A stretch of DNA of 24,237 nt from an uncultured Sutterella sp. (GCA_900543805.1 UQTE01000029.1:1-24237), one strand, 5' to 3'. Numbered from the stretch's first letter, positions 6,886 through 16,558 are shown. The notes: generated by a model not told the origin, from the letters alone. Made by a program: numbers and translations.

Positions 6886-7992
6886 ATGGCCCTTACGCGA
6901 CGCAAAACGATTTCTCTACTCTTTGGCGGCACCCTTCTTGCGGGAACGGGCGGCGTTCTCGCGCGAGAAGACTTCGGCGGAGCGCCGAGCGGCCGCAGGC
7001 TCGAACGGATTCTCGCAAGCCCATACTGGCAGGACGGGGAATTCCGCAATCTCTATCCCCTGAAGCCCCGTCCCACGGAGAAGTCCTTCGCAAGGAACAT
7101 GGTCGACTTTCTTTTCCGCTCGAACGACGGGCGAAAGCCCTCGGGCGTCGTCCCGCACGTGAAGACAATGCTTGCGGACGTCGGACAAAACGAACTCGTC
7201 TGGCTCGGGCACTCCGGGTACTTTTTAAGAGTGGAAGGCGTATCGATCCTTATCGATCCGGCCCTCACCTTCGCCGCGCCCGTCCCGGGCGTCGTGAAAC
7301 CCTTTGCCGGAGCGGACGTGTTTTCGCCCTCCTCCCTCCCCGCGGTCGACCTTCTCCTCATCACGCACGACCATTACGACCACCTCGATCTGCGCGTCAT
7401 CAACGCGTTGAAGGGTCGCGTCGGGCGCGTCGTGACGGCCTTGGGCGTCGGAGCGCATTTCGAGCGCTGGGGATGGCCCGCCGACCTCATCACGGAATTG
7501 GAGTGGTGGGAGTCCGCGCAGCCGCTGCCGGGCGTCGACATTACTTTCACGCCGTCACTTCATTTCTCGGGTCGCAGCCTCAAGCGGAATCAAACGCTCT
7601 GGGGCGGTTTCATGCTCGACGTAAAGGGCTGGCGCGGATACTTTTCGGGCGACGGCGGGATCGGTCCGCACTTTGCGGACGTGGCCGAACGCTTTCCGAA
7701 TATTCAGTTCGCCGCGCTCGAAGACGGTCAGTACAACGTCGACTGGGCGGACATTCACCTGATGCCCGACGACTGGGGCCGGGCGGCCCGCACACTCAGG
7801 GCTGCCTACACGATGCCCTGCCACAACGCGAAGTACGACCTCTCGGTGCACCGCTGGATCGATCCGCTCAATGCGGCGTACGACGAGGCCCGCAAAAACG
7901 ACGTGCGGCTCGTTCTCCCCCGAATCGGCGAACGGCTCGCCTTGTCCGACCTCTCGGGACACGAAGCCAAGTGGTGGCCGGAGAAGCCCTGA
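6886..7992 (+). CDS. NAPE-PLD-like metallo-beta-lactamase-fold hydrolase, Tat-exported
   Basis: The 368-residue protein begins MALTRRKTISLLFGG, a twin-arginine signal-like start followed by a hydrophobic stretch. The metal site is complete: H161-D162-H163-Y-D165-H166, then H226, D256 and H313. The gaps between these (60, 30 and 57 residues) closely follow those in N-acyl-phosphatidylethanolamine phospholipase D (63, 31 and 59), so it belongs to the NAPE-PLD/RomA branch rather than true beta-lactamases. A phosphodiesterase acting on lipids in the periplasm is plausible but not shown. No good ribosome-binding site precedes ATG 6886. It is a single gene, closed by a hairpin 20 nt after the stop. 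Confidence 0.8.
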   Translation: MALTRRKTISLLFGGTLLAGTGGVLAREDFGGAPSGRRLERILASPYWQDGEFRNLYPLKPRPTEKSFARNMVDFLFRSNDGRKPSGVVPHVKTMLADVGQNELVWLGHSGYFLRVEGVSILIDPALTFAAPVPGVVKPFAGADVFSPSSLPAVDLLLITHDHYDHLDLRVINALKGRVGRVVTALGVGAHFERWGWPADLITELEWWESAQPLPGVDITFTPSLHFSGRSLKRNQTLWGGFMLDVKGWRGYFSGDGGIGPHFADVAERFPNIQFAALEDGQYNVDWADIHLMPDDWGRAARTLRAAYTMPCHNAKYDLSVHRWIDPLNAAYDEARKNDVRLVLPRIGERLALSDLSGHEAKWWPEKP

Positions 7993-8011
7993 CGATTTCC
8001 CGTCGAAAATC

Positions 8012-8040
8012 GGGGCGCCCCGAGGCGCCCCGACCGCTTT
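8012..8040. terminator. Shared hairpin terminator between convergent genes
   Basis: A perfect 8-bp all-GC stem (8012-8019 with 8024-8031) is followed on the plus strand by GACCGCTTTT and on the minus strand by GATTTTC. It probably serves both the metallo-hydrolase gene and the abgA-like gene. Confidence 0.55.
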
Positions 8041-8043
8041 TCC

Positions 8044-8061
8044 GAGAGAGGCCGCTCTCTC
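8044..8061 (-). other. Hairpin overlapping the abgA-like stop codon
   Basis: GAGAGAG-GCCG-CTCTCTC is a perfect 7-bp stem with a tetraloop. It overlaps the last codons of the minus-strand gene that ends at 8060. It may strengthen termination or protect the 3' end. Confidence 0.4.
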
Positions 8062-9358
8062 AGGCGTGATGAAGACGTGCGAGCACCCCCGTGAAGACCC
8101 GCCAGGCGAGAAGCATCGCGTCTTCGTCCTCCACGTCGAAGTCAGGACGATGGTGCCCCTTGTGGCGCGTTCCGAAACAGAAGAACCCGGCCTTGCCGCC
8201 GAGGCTTCGCACGCGCTCGGCCAGGACGGCGCAGTCTTCGCTCCCGCGCTCCGTCGTGAAAACCGTCGCCTTGGTTTTGTCGGGCAAAGCTTTGGCCACG
8301 TCTTCGAGAATCGCAACGGCTTCCGGGTCGCAGACGTATCGGCAGGATTCACCCGTCTTCACGACCTTTCCATTAACGCCGTAAACCTCGGCCATGCCGT
8401 GCACGATGCGGTGGACTTCGTCGGCGAGAAAGTCGTTCACTTCCTTCGTGGCACCGCGAACTTCGAGTTCAAGCCTCCCGTGCGCCGCCACGACGTTCCG
8501 GCCCTCCCCGGCTTCAATGCGTCCGATCGAAACGCGAGAGTCGCCGCCCGAGTGACGCGGCAAGCCCTGAATGCTCATCACGGCCGCGCAGGCGGAAAGA
8601 AGCGCCGAGCGCCCCTTCTCGGGGTCCGACCCGGCGTGAGCGGGCGTTCCTTCGAAGAAGACGTCCATCTTGGTCGTGGCGAGATAGCCTTCCGTCAGAA
8701 TCCCGATTTCGTCGGGACCGAATTCGCAGCCCACGTGCGAACCGAAAAGCCACCCGCAGTCGTCGACGACGCCGCTCTTCGCCATCGCGGCGGCCCCGCG
8801 AACGCCCTCTTCCGCGGGCTGAAAGAGAAGCTTGACCGTGCCGGTCAGCTCGTGCGCGTGCGACGCAATCCAACGGGCGACGCCCAAGCCCACAGCCGTG
8901 TGGGCGTCGTGCCCGCAGGCGTGACAGACGTTCGGGACGGGAGAGGCAAAGCCGAGCGCCGCGGGCCGGTGCTCGGGCGACGAAGATTCGGTGACGCCTC
9001 GAAGCGCATCGATGTCAAAGCGCAACGCCGTAACCGGGCCGGGGCGTCCGGTCTTCCAGACGCCGACGCATCCGGTCAAGTCGCCCATGCGGTCGAGGAT
9101 CGTCGCATCGGCTCCTTCTTCGAGCGCCTTATGCCGCGCCGCCGCGAGGCGTTCCTCAACCACGCCCATGCGGGCGTCGGGGGCGATCACGTCCTCTCCC
9201 GTGAGAACCGCAAAGCCGAGGTTCTCAAGGACGCGAACGATCGCGGCGGTCGTGCGGAATTCGCACCAGCCTTCTTCGGGGTGCGCGTGAAAGTCTCGCC
9301 GTTGGGCGATCATGCCTTCAAGCGCTTCGGTTTCTTCCCGCGTCTTCGGAATCTGCAT
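8060..9358 (-). CDS. abgA: M20-family amidohydrolase, AbgA-like (p-aminobenzoyl-glutamate hydrolase subunit A)
   Basis: The 432-residue protein matches AbgA along its length: RRDFHAHPEEGWCEFRT near the start, TGRPGPVTALRFDIDAL, HACGHDAHTA (C148, H150), LLFQPAEEGVRGA (E183, E184), TTKMD followed by GTPAHAG, GSEDCAVL and a C-terminal GHHRPDFD. These are the metal ligands and dimerisation-domain marks of M20D peptidases. AbgA with AbgB cleaves p-aminobenzoyl-glutamate, a folate breakdown product; no abgB or abgT is in the window, so a related N-acyl amino acid hydrolase is possible. ATG 9358 has GAGGAG seven bases upstream. The ribosome-binding site lies only a few bases after the purL terminator. 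Confidence 0.85.
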   Translation of the reverse strand: MQIPKTREETEALEGMIAQRRDFHAHPEEGWCEFRTTAAIVRVLENLGFAVLTGEDVIAPDARMGVVEERLAAARHKALEEGADATILDRMGDLTGCVGVWKTGRPGPVTALRFDIDALRGVTESSSPEHRPAALGFASPVPNVCHACGHDAHTAVGLGVARWIASHAHELTGTVKLLFQPAEEGVRGAAAMAKSGVVDDCGWLFGSHVGCEFGPDEIGILTEGYLATTKMDVFFEGTPAHAGSDPEKGRSALLSACAAVMSIQGLPRHSGGDSRVSIGRIEAGEGRNVVAAHGRLELEVRGATKEVNDFLADEVHRIVHGMAEVYGVNGKVVKTGESCRYVCDPEAVAILEDVAKALPDKTKATVFTTERGSEDCAVLAERVRSLGGKAGFFCFGTRHKGHHRPDFDVEDEDAMLLAWRVFTGVLARLHHA

Positions 9359-9375
9359 CGAAAATCTCCTCAAAG

Positions 9376-9416
9376 AAAAAGCGGAGCGCTTTTCCGTCCG
9401 TGAAAAAGGCTCCGCT
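9376..9416 (-). terminator. Intrinsic terminator of purL
   Basis: An 8-bp stem (GCTCCGCT 9409-9416 with AGCGGAGC 9380-9387) is followed on the minus strand by TTTTCTTT. The tail runs directly into the abgA-like ribosome-binding site, so any readthrough would feed that gene. Confidence 0.7.
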
Positions 9417-9443
9417 CTTTTCAGTCACGAGTCACACTCGGAA

Positions 9444-12400
9444 TCAGCCCACCCACTTGCGGGCGTTCCAGAACATGCGCATCCAGCCCGAGACGTCCGT
9501 CCATTCGGCCGGGTGCCACGAGAGCTGCACGGCGCGGTGGCTGCGTTCGGGGTGCGGCATGATGATCGTGAAGCGGCCGTCGTCCGTGGTGAACGAGGCG
9601 CGACCCTCGGCCGAACCGTTCGGATTGAAGGGATAGACCTCCGTCGGACGGCCCTGCGGATCGACGTAGCGCGCGGCCGTGCGGGCGAGCGCGGCGTCTT
9701 CGGGCGAGAGGAACTGCACGCGCCCTTCCCCGTGCGAAGTCACGATCGGAAGAACCGAACCCGCCATGCCTTCGAAGAAGATCGAGGGCGATTCGAGGAG
9801 TTCCAGATTCACGACGCGCGCTTCGAACTGTTCGGAGAGGTTGCGAACGAGCATCGGCCAGTGCGAGGCGCCCGGGATGAGGTCGCGAAGCTGGCTCATC
9901 ATCTGGCAGCCGTTGCAGATGCCGATGCCGAAGGTGTCGTCGCGGTGGAAGAACGTGCGGAAGACTTCCGTCAGACGGTCGTTGTGAAGGACCGTCTTGG
10001 CCCAGCCGCCGCCGGCACCCAGGACGTCGCCGTAGGAGAAGCCGCCCGGGCAGGCGAGCCCCTTGAAGCCCGCGAGTTCGATGCGGCCCGAAAGGAGGTC
10101 CGTCATGTGAACGTCGTAGGCGTCAAAGCCCGCGCGGTAGAAAGCGGCCGTCATTTCGTTCTGGCTGTTGACGCCTTCTTCGCGGAGCACCGCGACCTTC
10201 GGACGAACGCCCGTGTTGATCATCGGAGCGGCGACGTTTTCGTTCACGTCGTAAGTGGTCTTCGCAAAGAGGCCCGTGTCGGTCTTGTCGGCGATTCGCG
10301 CGAATTCCTGATCGGCGCAGGCCGGATTGTCGCGGCCGCGGGCGATCGAGTGCGAGACTTCCGTCCACGCGGTCTGGAGTTCTTCGCGCGTGAAGCAGGC
10401 GTTCGGGCAGTCGTCGTTCGAAATCGTGAGAAGTTCCCCTTCGGTGACTTCGCCGATGAAGTGGCAAAGGTGCGAGAGGCCTTCCTCGCGCATCGCGGCG
10501 ACGAGTTCTTCGACGCGGTCGGCGCGGACCTGAAGGACGGCGCCGAGTTCTTCGTTGAAGAGGACGTTCCAGACGTTCGCGCCTTCGGCTTCAAGGAGGC
10601 TCGAGAGGTTGAGGCTCACGCCGAGGCGGCTCGCGAACATCATTTCGGCGAGCGTCGCGAAGAGACCGCCGTCGGAGCGGTCATGGTAGGCAAGAAGCGC
10701 ACCCGAATCCGTGAGACGGCGAACCGTCACGAAGAAGCGGGCGAGTTCGGCCGCGTTTTCGCAGTCGGGAGCCGTGTCGCCGAAGCGCTGCGTGACCTGC
10801 GCGAGGATCGAGCCGCCGAGGCGGTTCTTGCCGGCGCCGAGGTCGACGAGCACGAGGACCGAAGCGGGATCGCGCTTGAGTTCGGGGGTGAGCGTCTTCG
10901 AGACGTCTTCGACCGGCGCGGCGGCGGAGACGATCAGGCTCACCGGAGAAGTGACGGACTTCTGTTCCCCTTCCGCTTCCCACTTCGTGCGCATGGAGAG
11001 CGAGTCCTTGCCGACCGGAATCGAGATGCCAAGCGCGACCGAGAAGTCGGACGCGGCCTTGACGGCGTCAAAGAGGCGGGCGTCTTCGCCTTCGGCGCCG
11101 CAGGCGGCCATCCAGTTGGCGGAGAGCTTGATGCGCGGAAGCTTCGCGTCCGCCGCGGCCATGTTCGTGATCGCTTCGCCGATCGCAAGGCGCGAGGCGG
11201 CGGCGGAATCGATGACGGCGACCGGCGTGCGTTCGCCCATCGACATCGCTTCGCCCTTGAGGCCTTCGAAGTCGAGCGTCGTCACGCCGCAGTCGGCAAC
11301 CGGCACCTGCCAGGGACCGACCATCTGGTCGCGGGCGACGAGACCGCCGACCGTGCGGTCGCCGATCGTGATGAGGAAGGACTTCGAGGCGACCGTCGGA
11401 TGACGCAGAACGTCGAGCGCTGCCTTCTTGAAGTCGAGACCTTCGGCCGTGAAGGGAGCGAGCTTCTTTTCGACGTGCTTCACGTCGCGGTGCATGCGCG
11501 GAGCCTTGCCGAGAAGGACTTCCATCGGCATGTCGACGCAGTCGGCCTTGGGAGCGTTCGTGAGCTTGAGGTGGGCTTCCTCGGTGATGGTGCCGAGGAC
11601 CGCGAAGGGGCAGCGTTCGCGTTCGCAGAAGGCCTTGAAGACTTCAAGCTTCGCGGGATCGAGCGCGATGACGTAGCGCTCCTGACTTTCGTTGCACCAG
11701 ATTTCCAAGGGGCTCATGCCGGACTCTTCGACCGGGATCTTCGTCATGTCGAAAGTGGCGCCCTTCCCCGAGAGGTCGGCGAGTTCCGGCATGGCGTTCG
11801 AGAGACCGCCCGCGCCCACGTCGTGGATGGCGAGGATCGGGTTTTCCGTACCCATCGCCCAGCAACGGTCGATCACTTCCTGGGCGCGGCGTTCCATTTC
11901 GGGGTTGCCGCGCTGGACCGAGTCAAAGTCGAGCGCTTCGGAGTTGGCGCCCGTCGCCATCGAGCTCGCGGCGCCGCCGCCGAGACCGATGCGCATGCCC
12001 GGGCCCCCGAGGACGATGAGAAGGCTCCCGGCCGGGGGCACTTCCTTCTTCGTCTGGTCGTCGCGGATGTTGCCGATGCCGCCCGCGAGCATGATGGGCT
12101 TGTGGTAGCCGTAGCGCGTGCCGCCGACGTTCGCCTCAAAGGCGCGGAAATAGCCGAGGATGTTGGGTCGGCCGAATTCGTTGTTGAAGGCGGCGCCGCC
12201 CAAGGGGCCGTCCGTCATGATGGAAAGCGGCGTCGCGATGCGCGAGGGCGCGCCGTAGACGGCGTCCGTCTTTTCGCCCGTCACCGTGTCGGAGTCGTTT
12301 TCCCAGGACTGCGGAGCGTCGGCCAAGTGCAGCGCGGACGTCGTGAAGCCGCAGAGACCCGCCTTCGGGCGGGCGCCGCGGCCCGTGGCGCCTTCGTCGC

Positions 12401-13382
12401 GGATTTCGCCGCCCGAGCCCGTAGAGGCGCCCGGGAAGGGAGAAATCGCGGTCGGGTGGTTGTGCGTTTCCACCTTGAAGACCGTGTGCGTCATTTCGAC
12501 GTTGCGTTCGTACTTGTCGCCAAAGACGCTGTCCGTGCCCGGACGCGGATAGAGACGGGAGGCTTCGGCCCCTTCGAAGATGGCCGCGTTGTCGGCGTAG
12601 GCCGTGACGGTCCCCTGCGGGGCCATCTGATGCGTGCGGCGGATCATGCCGAAGAGCGTTTCTTCGCGGTCTTCCCCGTCGATCGTCCAGCGGGCGTTGA
12701 AGATCTTGTGGCGGCAGTGTTCGGAGTTGGCCTGCGCGAACATCATGAGTTCGACGTCGGTCGGATTGCGGTTGAGCTTCGTGAAGGCGTCGACGAGGTA
12801 GTCGATTTCGTCTTCGGAAAGCGCAAGACCCATCGAAACGTTCGCTTCTTCGAGCGCGGCGCGGCCGCCCCCGACGATGTCGACCGTCGCCATCGGACGG
12901 CCTTCGAGCGTTTCAAAGAGCTTCGACGCGTCAAAGTCGACGGGAACGACCGATTCCGTCATGCGGTCGTGGAGAACGGCGGCGAGCTTCTGAGCGAGTT
13001 CGTCCGAAACCGGAGCGGAGAGCGAGATCGAGAAGATCGTGCCGCGTTCGACGCGGGCGACGCCCTGAATGCCGCAGTTCTTCACGATGTCGGAAGCCTT
13101 CGAGGCCCAGGGGGAGATCGTGCCGAGGCGCGGCACCACCATGAAGGCGAGGTCTTCGCGCACGGTGACGGCCGGATCGCCGTAGGTCAGGAGCGCTTCG
13201 AGGCGGGCGCGTTCATCGTCGGTCAGAGCGCGTTCGGCATGCACAAAATGCACGAAGCGGCCCGAGACCGCTTCGACAAGGGGAGAAACCTTACGCAAAG
13301 ACGCGAGCGCACGGGCCGCGCGGAAGTCCGAAAGAGCCAAACCGCCCTTGAGTTCGAAAACCGTTCCGATCTGTTGGTTCAT
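9444..13382 (-). CDS. purL: Phosphoribosylformylglycinamidine synthase (large single-chain form)
   Basis: The 1312-residue product is the long proteobacterial PurL, which carries out the ATP- and glutamine-dependent fourth step of purine synthesis (FGAR to FGAM) in the cytoplasm. The N-terminal domain, linker, two AIR-synthase-like halves (for example [22 protein letters not shown] in the first) and the C-terminal glutamine amidotransferase are all present. The amidotransferase triad is C1156 (GICNGCQMM), H1277 and E1279 (PHPERS), at nearly the same positions as in E. coli. ATG 13382 is preceded by GAGGA about ten bases away; a longer frame to 13457 has no start signal. A TATAAT box lies about 80 bases upstream. 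No purine riboswitch was recognised. Confidence 0.97.
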   Translation of the reverse strand: MNQQIGTVFELKGGLALSDFRAARALASLRKVSPLVEAVSGRFVHFVHAERALTDDERARLEALLTYGDPAVTVREDLAFMVVPRLGTISPWASKASDIVKNCGIQGVARVERGTIFSISLSAPVSDELAQKLAAVLHDRMTESVVPVDFDASKLFETLEGRPMATVDIVGGGRAALEEANVSMGLALSEDEIDYLVDAFTKLNRNPTDVELMMFAQANSEHCRHKIFNARWTIDGEDREETLFGMIRRTHQMAPQGTVTAYADNAAIFEGAEASRLYPRPGTDSVFGDKYERNVEMTHTVFKVETHNHPTAISPFPGASTGSGGEIRDEGATGRGARPKAGLCGFTTSALHLADAPQSWENDSDTVTGEKTDAVYGAPSRIATPLSIMTDGPLGGAAFNNEFGRPNILGYFRAFEANVGGTRYGYHKPIMLAGGIGNIRDDQTKKEVPPAGSLLIVLGGPGMRIGLGGGAASSMATGANSEALDFDSVQRGNPEMERRAQEVIDRCWAMGTENPILAIHDVGAGGLSNAMPELADLSGKGATFDMTKIPVEESGMSPLEIWCNESQERYVIALDPAKLEVFKAFCERERCPFAVLGTITEEAHLKLTNAPKADCVDMPMEVLLGKAPRMHRDVKHVEKKLAPFTAEGLDFKKAALDVLRHPTVASKSFLITIGDRTVGGLVARDQMVGPWQVPVADCGVTTLDFEGLKGEAMSMGERTPVAVIDSAAASRLAIGEAITNMAAADAKLPRIKLSANWMAACGAEGEDARLFDAVKAASDFSVALGISIPVGKDSLSMRTKWEAEGEQKSVTSPVSLIVSAAAPVEDVSKTLTPELKRDPASVLVLVDLGAGKNRLGGSILAQVTQRFGDTAPDCENAAELARFFVTVRRLTDSGALLAYHDRSDGGLFATLAEMMFASRLGVSLNLSSLLEAEGANVWNVLFNEELGAVLQVRADRVEELVAAMREEGLSHLCHFIGEVTEGELLTISNDDCPNACFTREELQTAWTEVSHSIARGRDNPACADQEFARIADKTDTGLFAKTTYDVNENVAAPMINTGVRPKVAVLREEGVNSQNEMTAAFYRAGFDAYDVHMTDLLSGRIELAGFKGLACPGGFSYGDVLGAGGGWAKTVLHNDRLTEVFRTFFHRDDTFGIGICNGCQMMSQLRDLIPGASHWPMLVRNLSEQFEARVVNLELLESPSIFFEGMAGSVLPIVTSHGEGRVQFLSPEDAALARTAARYVDPQGRPTEVYPFNPNGSAEGRASFTTDDGRFTIIMPHPERSHRAVQLSWHPAEWTDVSGWMRMFWNARKWVG

Positions 13383-13460
13383 TGCAGAAAAATCCTCGTA
13401 ATCCGATCGCTTTGAGGGGTCGCGACCGGGATTGGAGTTAAAGGAAAATGGTTGCACGGG

Positions 13461-13466
13461 ATTATA
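13461..13466 (-). promoter_or_regulatory. Probable -10 box of purL
   Basis: A perfect TATAAT on the minus strand lies about 80 nt before the purL ATG. The -35 position (CCATTT at 17 nt) is poor, so activation by a factor or a different spacing is possible. Confidence 0.45.
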
Positions 13467-13568
13467 TAAGCCGCGGCGCCGAAAAATGGCCGCAGGCCTT
13501 GTGTTTCTTCTTGTTGCGGAGATTCTTTATCTTCTCGAGAAGTTACTTCAGGACCGTGGCGCTCGAAT

Positions 13569-13600
13569 GGCGCTCGGCGCGCCGGACTATACCGAGCGCC
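13569..13600 (-). other. Hairpin after the AAA-ATPase-like gene
   Basis: A perfect 9-bp stem GGCGCTCGG/CCGAGCGCC (13569-13577 with 13592-13600) lies ten bases past the stop codon of the minus-strand gene ending at 13610. It has no T-tract, so it is either a weak terminator or a 3'-end stabiliser. A direct copy of GGCGCTCG sits just outside it at 13558-13565. Confidence 0.4.
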
Positions 13601-13609
13601 CCGAGTTCT

Positions 13610-15193
13610 TCACAGGCATTTCCAAGCGGAAAATCCTCTTTCCGAAACGTCGAAAACAAGCGCCATGCGGATCACCTTTTTTCCGGACCGTTTCGATCCG
13701 TAGTGACGGGAACCCATTTGCTCAACCGCTTCGCGGAGCAAGCCATCGACTTCCTTCGACTCACGGGCGCATTTGATTTCGAAAACCCAGAGGCGATCCC
13801 CCGCCTCTACCTCCAAATCACTGCGGCCGAATGCGTTGTGGACTTCCACACTCGGAAGCATGGCGGCGCCGATGAGAAGAACCTGCAGGTATCCTCGGCA
13901 AGTGGCCTCGTCCTTGACGGGATAGCGCTGATAATCGATGGCGCGCAGAACTTCGGTGAAGTAGGACACGACTTCCTCTGGCGCTCCTGAAGACAGGACG
14001 CTCAAGGCGGGTGTTGGACACACATTACGCAAGTTTTTCCCTTGCAGTAGCTCTTCAGCATAGAGCTGAGCCATAGAAATCGCTACCTCGCGGTTGGGAT
14101 AACCCAACACAACGGTCTCATCTTGTAAGACGGAACGGATGGTGTAGTAACCCGCCTGCATGAGCAAATTTTCGATACTCATGTAGTCGTACTGTTGAGA
14201 CAACGTCAAATCGAAAAGGGTAATTTTGCGCTCTTCCGAGTATGAAATGGGTTCTGCCAGCGCATGATTGACCAGGTATTTTGTAAGAACCGTAGGCCGA
14301 CCACCGCTAACGTACCAATAGTTGAGAAATCCGTTCTTCGGCGTCGACAAGAAATTGAGCACAGACCAAGGACAATAGACTCGATGGCTCGCTTCTCGGT
14401 CAAACGAAAAGCCATCATACTGTTCCTTGAGACGGGAAAGCACCTCTTCCCTCGTCATTCCCAGAACATCTGCCGCATTATCTACATAGGGCAAGAAAAC
14501 CGCTCGCATTTCCTCTTCCGTATAGCCCAGCAGGGTGCCGTATTCCGGATCAAGCGAAATATCCCGAAGATTGTTGAACGCGGAAAAAACGCTTGTGTTG
14601 CTGAACTTGGTGATGCCCGTCATGAAGAAAAACCGCAGGCGTCCTTCGTACTCTTTGAGAAGTGCATAAAAAGGCTGCAGACAATCACGTACGGCCTCAA
14701 ACTTCTCCCGGTCCTCTAAATGCGCGGTGAGCGGTGCATCGTATTCGTCAATAAGAACGACCAAAGAGTTAGGCGGCAAGGATGCAATCCACAACCCAAG
14801 TTGATCGAGAAATTGCAAAGAGTCTAGTTCTCGACGATAGACAAAGCCGAGAGGAATAAACGCGCTCTGCAAGAAACTTTGGAAACGCTCCTTAAACTCT
14901 TCGTAACTGCGAAACGTCGTGAGCCTGGAAAAATCCAAGCGTGCCACGGGATAGGTCTTGTCCTTCCAAAGAGGTTCTATCGCAAGTCCCTGGAAATCCC
15001 GCAATCCGTACTGAAAAAGAGATTCAAACGTTGAGATAAGCAACGATTTTCCAAAACGCCTGGGCCTAGCCAAAAAACATTTGGAACGCCTGCGAACCAG
15101 CTGATAAATCAGATCCGTCTTATCAACGTAAAGCTCATCCGTAGCTCGAAGCGTTTCAAAGATCGAGGTGCCCAAGGGCAATTCTTTCAACAT
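13610..15193 (-). CDS. AAA-ATPase-like / PD-(D/E)XK nuclease-like protein
   Basis: The 527-residue protein has the two-part layout of a family common in Bacteroidota and other gut anaerobes. The N-terminal AAA-ATPase-like domain starts with LPLGTSIFETLRATDELYVDKT and has a Walker A-like RPRRFGKS (43-50) and Walker B VVLIDEYD (145-152). The C-terminal PDDEXK_9-type domain carries D459, E472-I-K474 and Q492 in an EQMGSRHY motif. The family's function is not established; roles in DNA mobility or defence have been guessed. ATG 15193 has GAGG eight bases upstream; a frame to 15262 adds 23 residues without a start signal. Lower GC and more A/T-ending codons than the neighbouring genes suggest recent transfer. 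It stands alone, with no toxin, transposase or phage partner beside it. Confidence 0.85.
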   Translation of the reverse strand: MLKELPLGTSIFETLRATDELYVDKTDLIYQLVRRRSKCFLARPRRFGKSLLISTFESLFQYGLRDFQGLAIEPLWKDKTYPVARLDFSRLTTFRSYEEFKERFQSFLQSAFIPLGFVYRRELDSLQFLDQLGLWIASLPPNSLVVLIDEYDAPLTAHLEDREKFEAVRDCLQPFYALLKEYEGRLRFFFMTGITKFSNTSVFSAFNNLRDISLDPEYGTLLGYTEEEMRAVFLPYVDNAADVLGMTREEVLSRLKEQYDGFSFDREASHRVYCPWSVLNFLSTPKNGFLNYWYVSGGRPTVLTKYLVNHALAEPISYSEERKITLFDLTLSQQYDYMSIENLLMQAGYYTIRSVLQDETVVLGYPNREVAISMAQLYAEELLQGKNLRNVCPTPALSVLSSGAPEEVVSYFTEVLRAIDYQRYPVKDEATCRGYLQVLLIGAAMLPSVEVHNAFGRSDLEVEAGDRLWVFEIKCARESKEVDGLLREAVEQMGSRHYGSKRSGKKVIRMALVFDVSERGFSAWKCL

Positions 15194-15460
15194 AGGATCT
15201 ACCTCAAAAAGTAGTCGGCTCGCGAGGGAGAGCTCTTTGCATTCTATCGATATGACGCTCACTTGGCGAAAGGTCTTGCATTAGCGAGCATTTTTTTGAA
15301 CGTTGTCATCTACCCTCAGCCAATGCGAAGATCAAACCGCAAGATTTCCTGAGTCTGCCGTCTTTATGATCTTCCCTGTCGGGAGTGGGCGAATACGAGG
15401 CAACGGCAGGGGTTTCTCGAATTGTACCGACGAGAGTACGACTTTGGTGAAGTTGATCTC
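15194..15460. promoter_or_regulatory. Divergent intergenic region
   Basis: This AT-rich stretch between the AAA-ATPase-like gene and the ElaA-like gene should contain the promoter of the former. A run of seven T at 15290-15296 and a GTTCAA (minus) are present, but no convincing promoter pair was identified. Confidence 0.35.
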
Positions 15461-15466
15461 TATAAT
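15461..15466 (+). promoter_or_regulatory. Probable -10 box of the ElaA-like gene
   Basis: A perfect TATAAT lies 31 nt before the ATG at 15498. No good -35 is seen. The expected leader is about 25 nt and has no recognisable ribosome-binding site. Confidence 0.4.
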
Positions 15467-15497
15467 GCCGTGACTAGCACTTTCCAGATTCACTTTC

Positions 15498-15950
15498 ATG
15501 CAGCGCTTCGTCAAAACATTCGCCGAGCTCACTGTCGACGAGCTTTACCGCATCCTCGCCGCCCGCGCGGCCGTCTTCGTGGTCGAGCAAAAGTGCCCCT
15601 ACCAGGACGTCGACGGCGTCGATCGCAAGGCTCTGCACGTGTGGCGCGAAGAAGACGGGAAGATCCTCTGCTATCTGCGCGCCTTCCCCATCGCGGACGA
15701 CAACTCGGTCTTTCAGATCGGGCGCGTCCTCTCGACGGTGCGGGGACAGGGTCTCGGCGCCCGAGTGTTTGAGGATGCCATGGAAGCCCTGGCGGCGCGT
15801 TATCCCATGAAACGAATCGTGCTCGAAGCACAGTGCTACGCGACGGGCTTTTACGAACGCTACGGGTTCAAGACCCTGGGCGAACCGTTCGACGAAGACG
15901 GCATTCCCCACATCCGAATGGAAAAGACTTTCGAACCGTCCGCAAACTGA
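15498..15950 (+). CDS. elaA: GNAT-family N-acetyltransferase, ElaA-like
   Basis: The 150-residue protein matches ElaA closely: ELTVDELYRILAARAAVFVV, EQKCPYQDVDGVD, IGRVLSTVRGQGLGARVFED (the acetyl-CoA-binding RGQGLG loop, about 82-87), ATGFYERYGF and the family's EDGIPHIRM end. GNAT enzymes move an acetyl group from acetyl-CoA to an amine; the substrate of ElaA is not known. The length is that of the family. No ribosome-binding site precedes the ATG. The next gene is convergent; a short GGGAA/TTCCC hairpin (15982-16002) between them is a weak candidate terminator. Confidence 0.88.
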   Translation: MQRFVKTFAELTVDELYRILAARAAVFVVEQKCPYQDVDGVDRKALHVWREEDGKILCYLRAFPIADDNSVFQIGRVLSTVRGQGLGARVFEDAMEALAARYPMKRIVLEAQCYATGFYERYGFKTLGEPFDEDGIPHIRMEKTFEPSAN

Positions 15951-16012
15951 ACCGAACCTGTGCTCAAATGATGCCTCGAGAGGGAACGCGAATTAGATTC
16001 CCGATCGGAGCT

Positions 16013-16429
16013 TTATTTCTTTTCTTCCCCAACTTTCGGCTTTTCGATTCCCGCGACCGTCACGCCGCGAAGCTCAAAGACTTCCTTGGCCGTGAAAAGA
16101 GCGTTGAGCGTGCGCGGGAAGCCCGCATAAGGCGCCATGTGAAGGAAGGTCGCGACGATCCGCTCGGGCGCGACGCCCACGTTCAAGGCCGTCTGGATGT
16201 GGGAGCGCAACTCGCGCTCGCATCCGCCGAGTGCCGCAAGCGTCGTGATCGTGGCGACGGCCTTTTCCTCGTCCGTGAGTCCTTCCCTCGCGTACACCGT
16301 TCCGAAGACGAAGTCGTGGATCCACTTCTCGGCGTCGGGCGCGATGTCGCGCAGCTGGTCCGTGAGGCGGTTCGGGGTCTTTCCCGTGAAACGTTCAAAA
16401 ACGGAACGGTCGGATTCTTTCTCGGTCAT
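16013..16429 (-). CDS. Carboxymuconolactone decarboxylase-family protein
   Basis: The 138-residue product has the all-helical CMD fold signature: EKAVATITTLAALGGCEREL, then SHIQTALNVGVAPERIVATF and APYAGFPRTLNAL. Family members include gamma-carboxymuconolactone decarboxylase (PcaC) and the peroxidase-linked AhpD. It has a single Cys where AhpD has CxxC, and a His (RSHI) close to it, so it is not a classical AhpD thiol reductase. No aromatic-degradation genes are nearby, so the substrate is unknown. The start at 16429 is firm: AGGAG lies seven bases upstream. It is a single minus-strand gene. Confidence 0.82.
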   Translation of the reverse strand: MTEKESDRSVFERFTGKTPNRLTDQLRDIAPDAEKWIHDFVFGTVYAREGLTDEEKAVATITTLAALGGCERELRSHIQTALNVGVAPERIVATFLHMAPYAGFPRTLNALFTAKEVFELRGVTVAGIEKPKVGEEKK

Positions 16430-16558
16430 AAAGCGGCTCCTTTTGCAACGATCCTTCGGACATTCTACGTCCGGCGAGATTCCTCACGAATTGACGGATC
16501 GAAGGTCACCCGGCCTCCACTCCTCCTCCCGCATGAGGACTTTCTTTTCGCAGAGAAC

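Noticed and set aside
9312..13415. Plus-strand open frame of 1367 codons opposite purL
   Set aside because: It is the antisense shadow of purL: rich in Arg, Val, Asp, Glu and His with no fold-like pattern, caused by GC-biased codon use on the other strand.
13383..13609. Purine riboswitch upstream of purL
   Set aside because: The leader after the -10 box is only about 70 nt and shows no purine-aptamer core that I can recognise.
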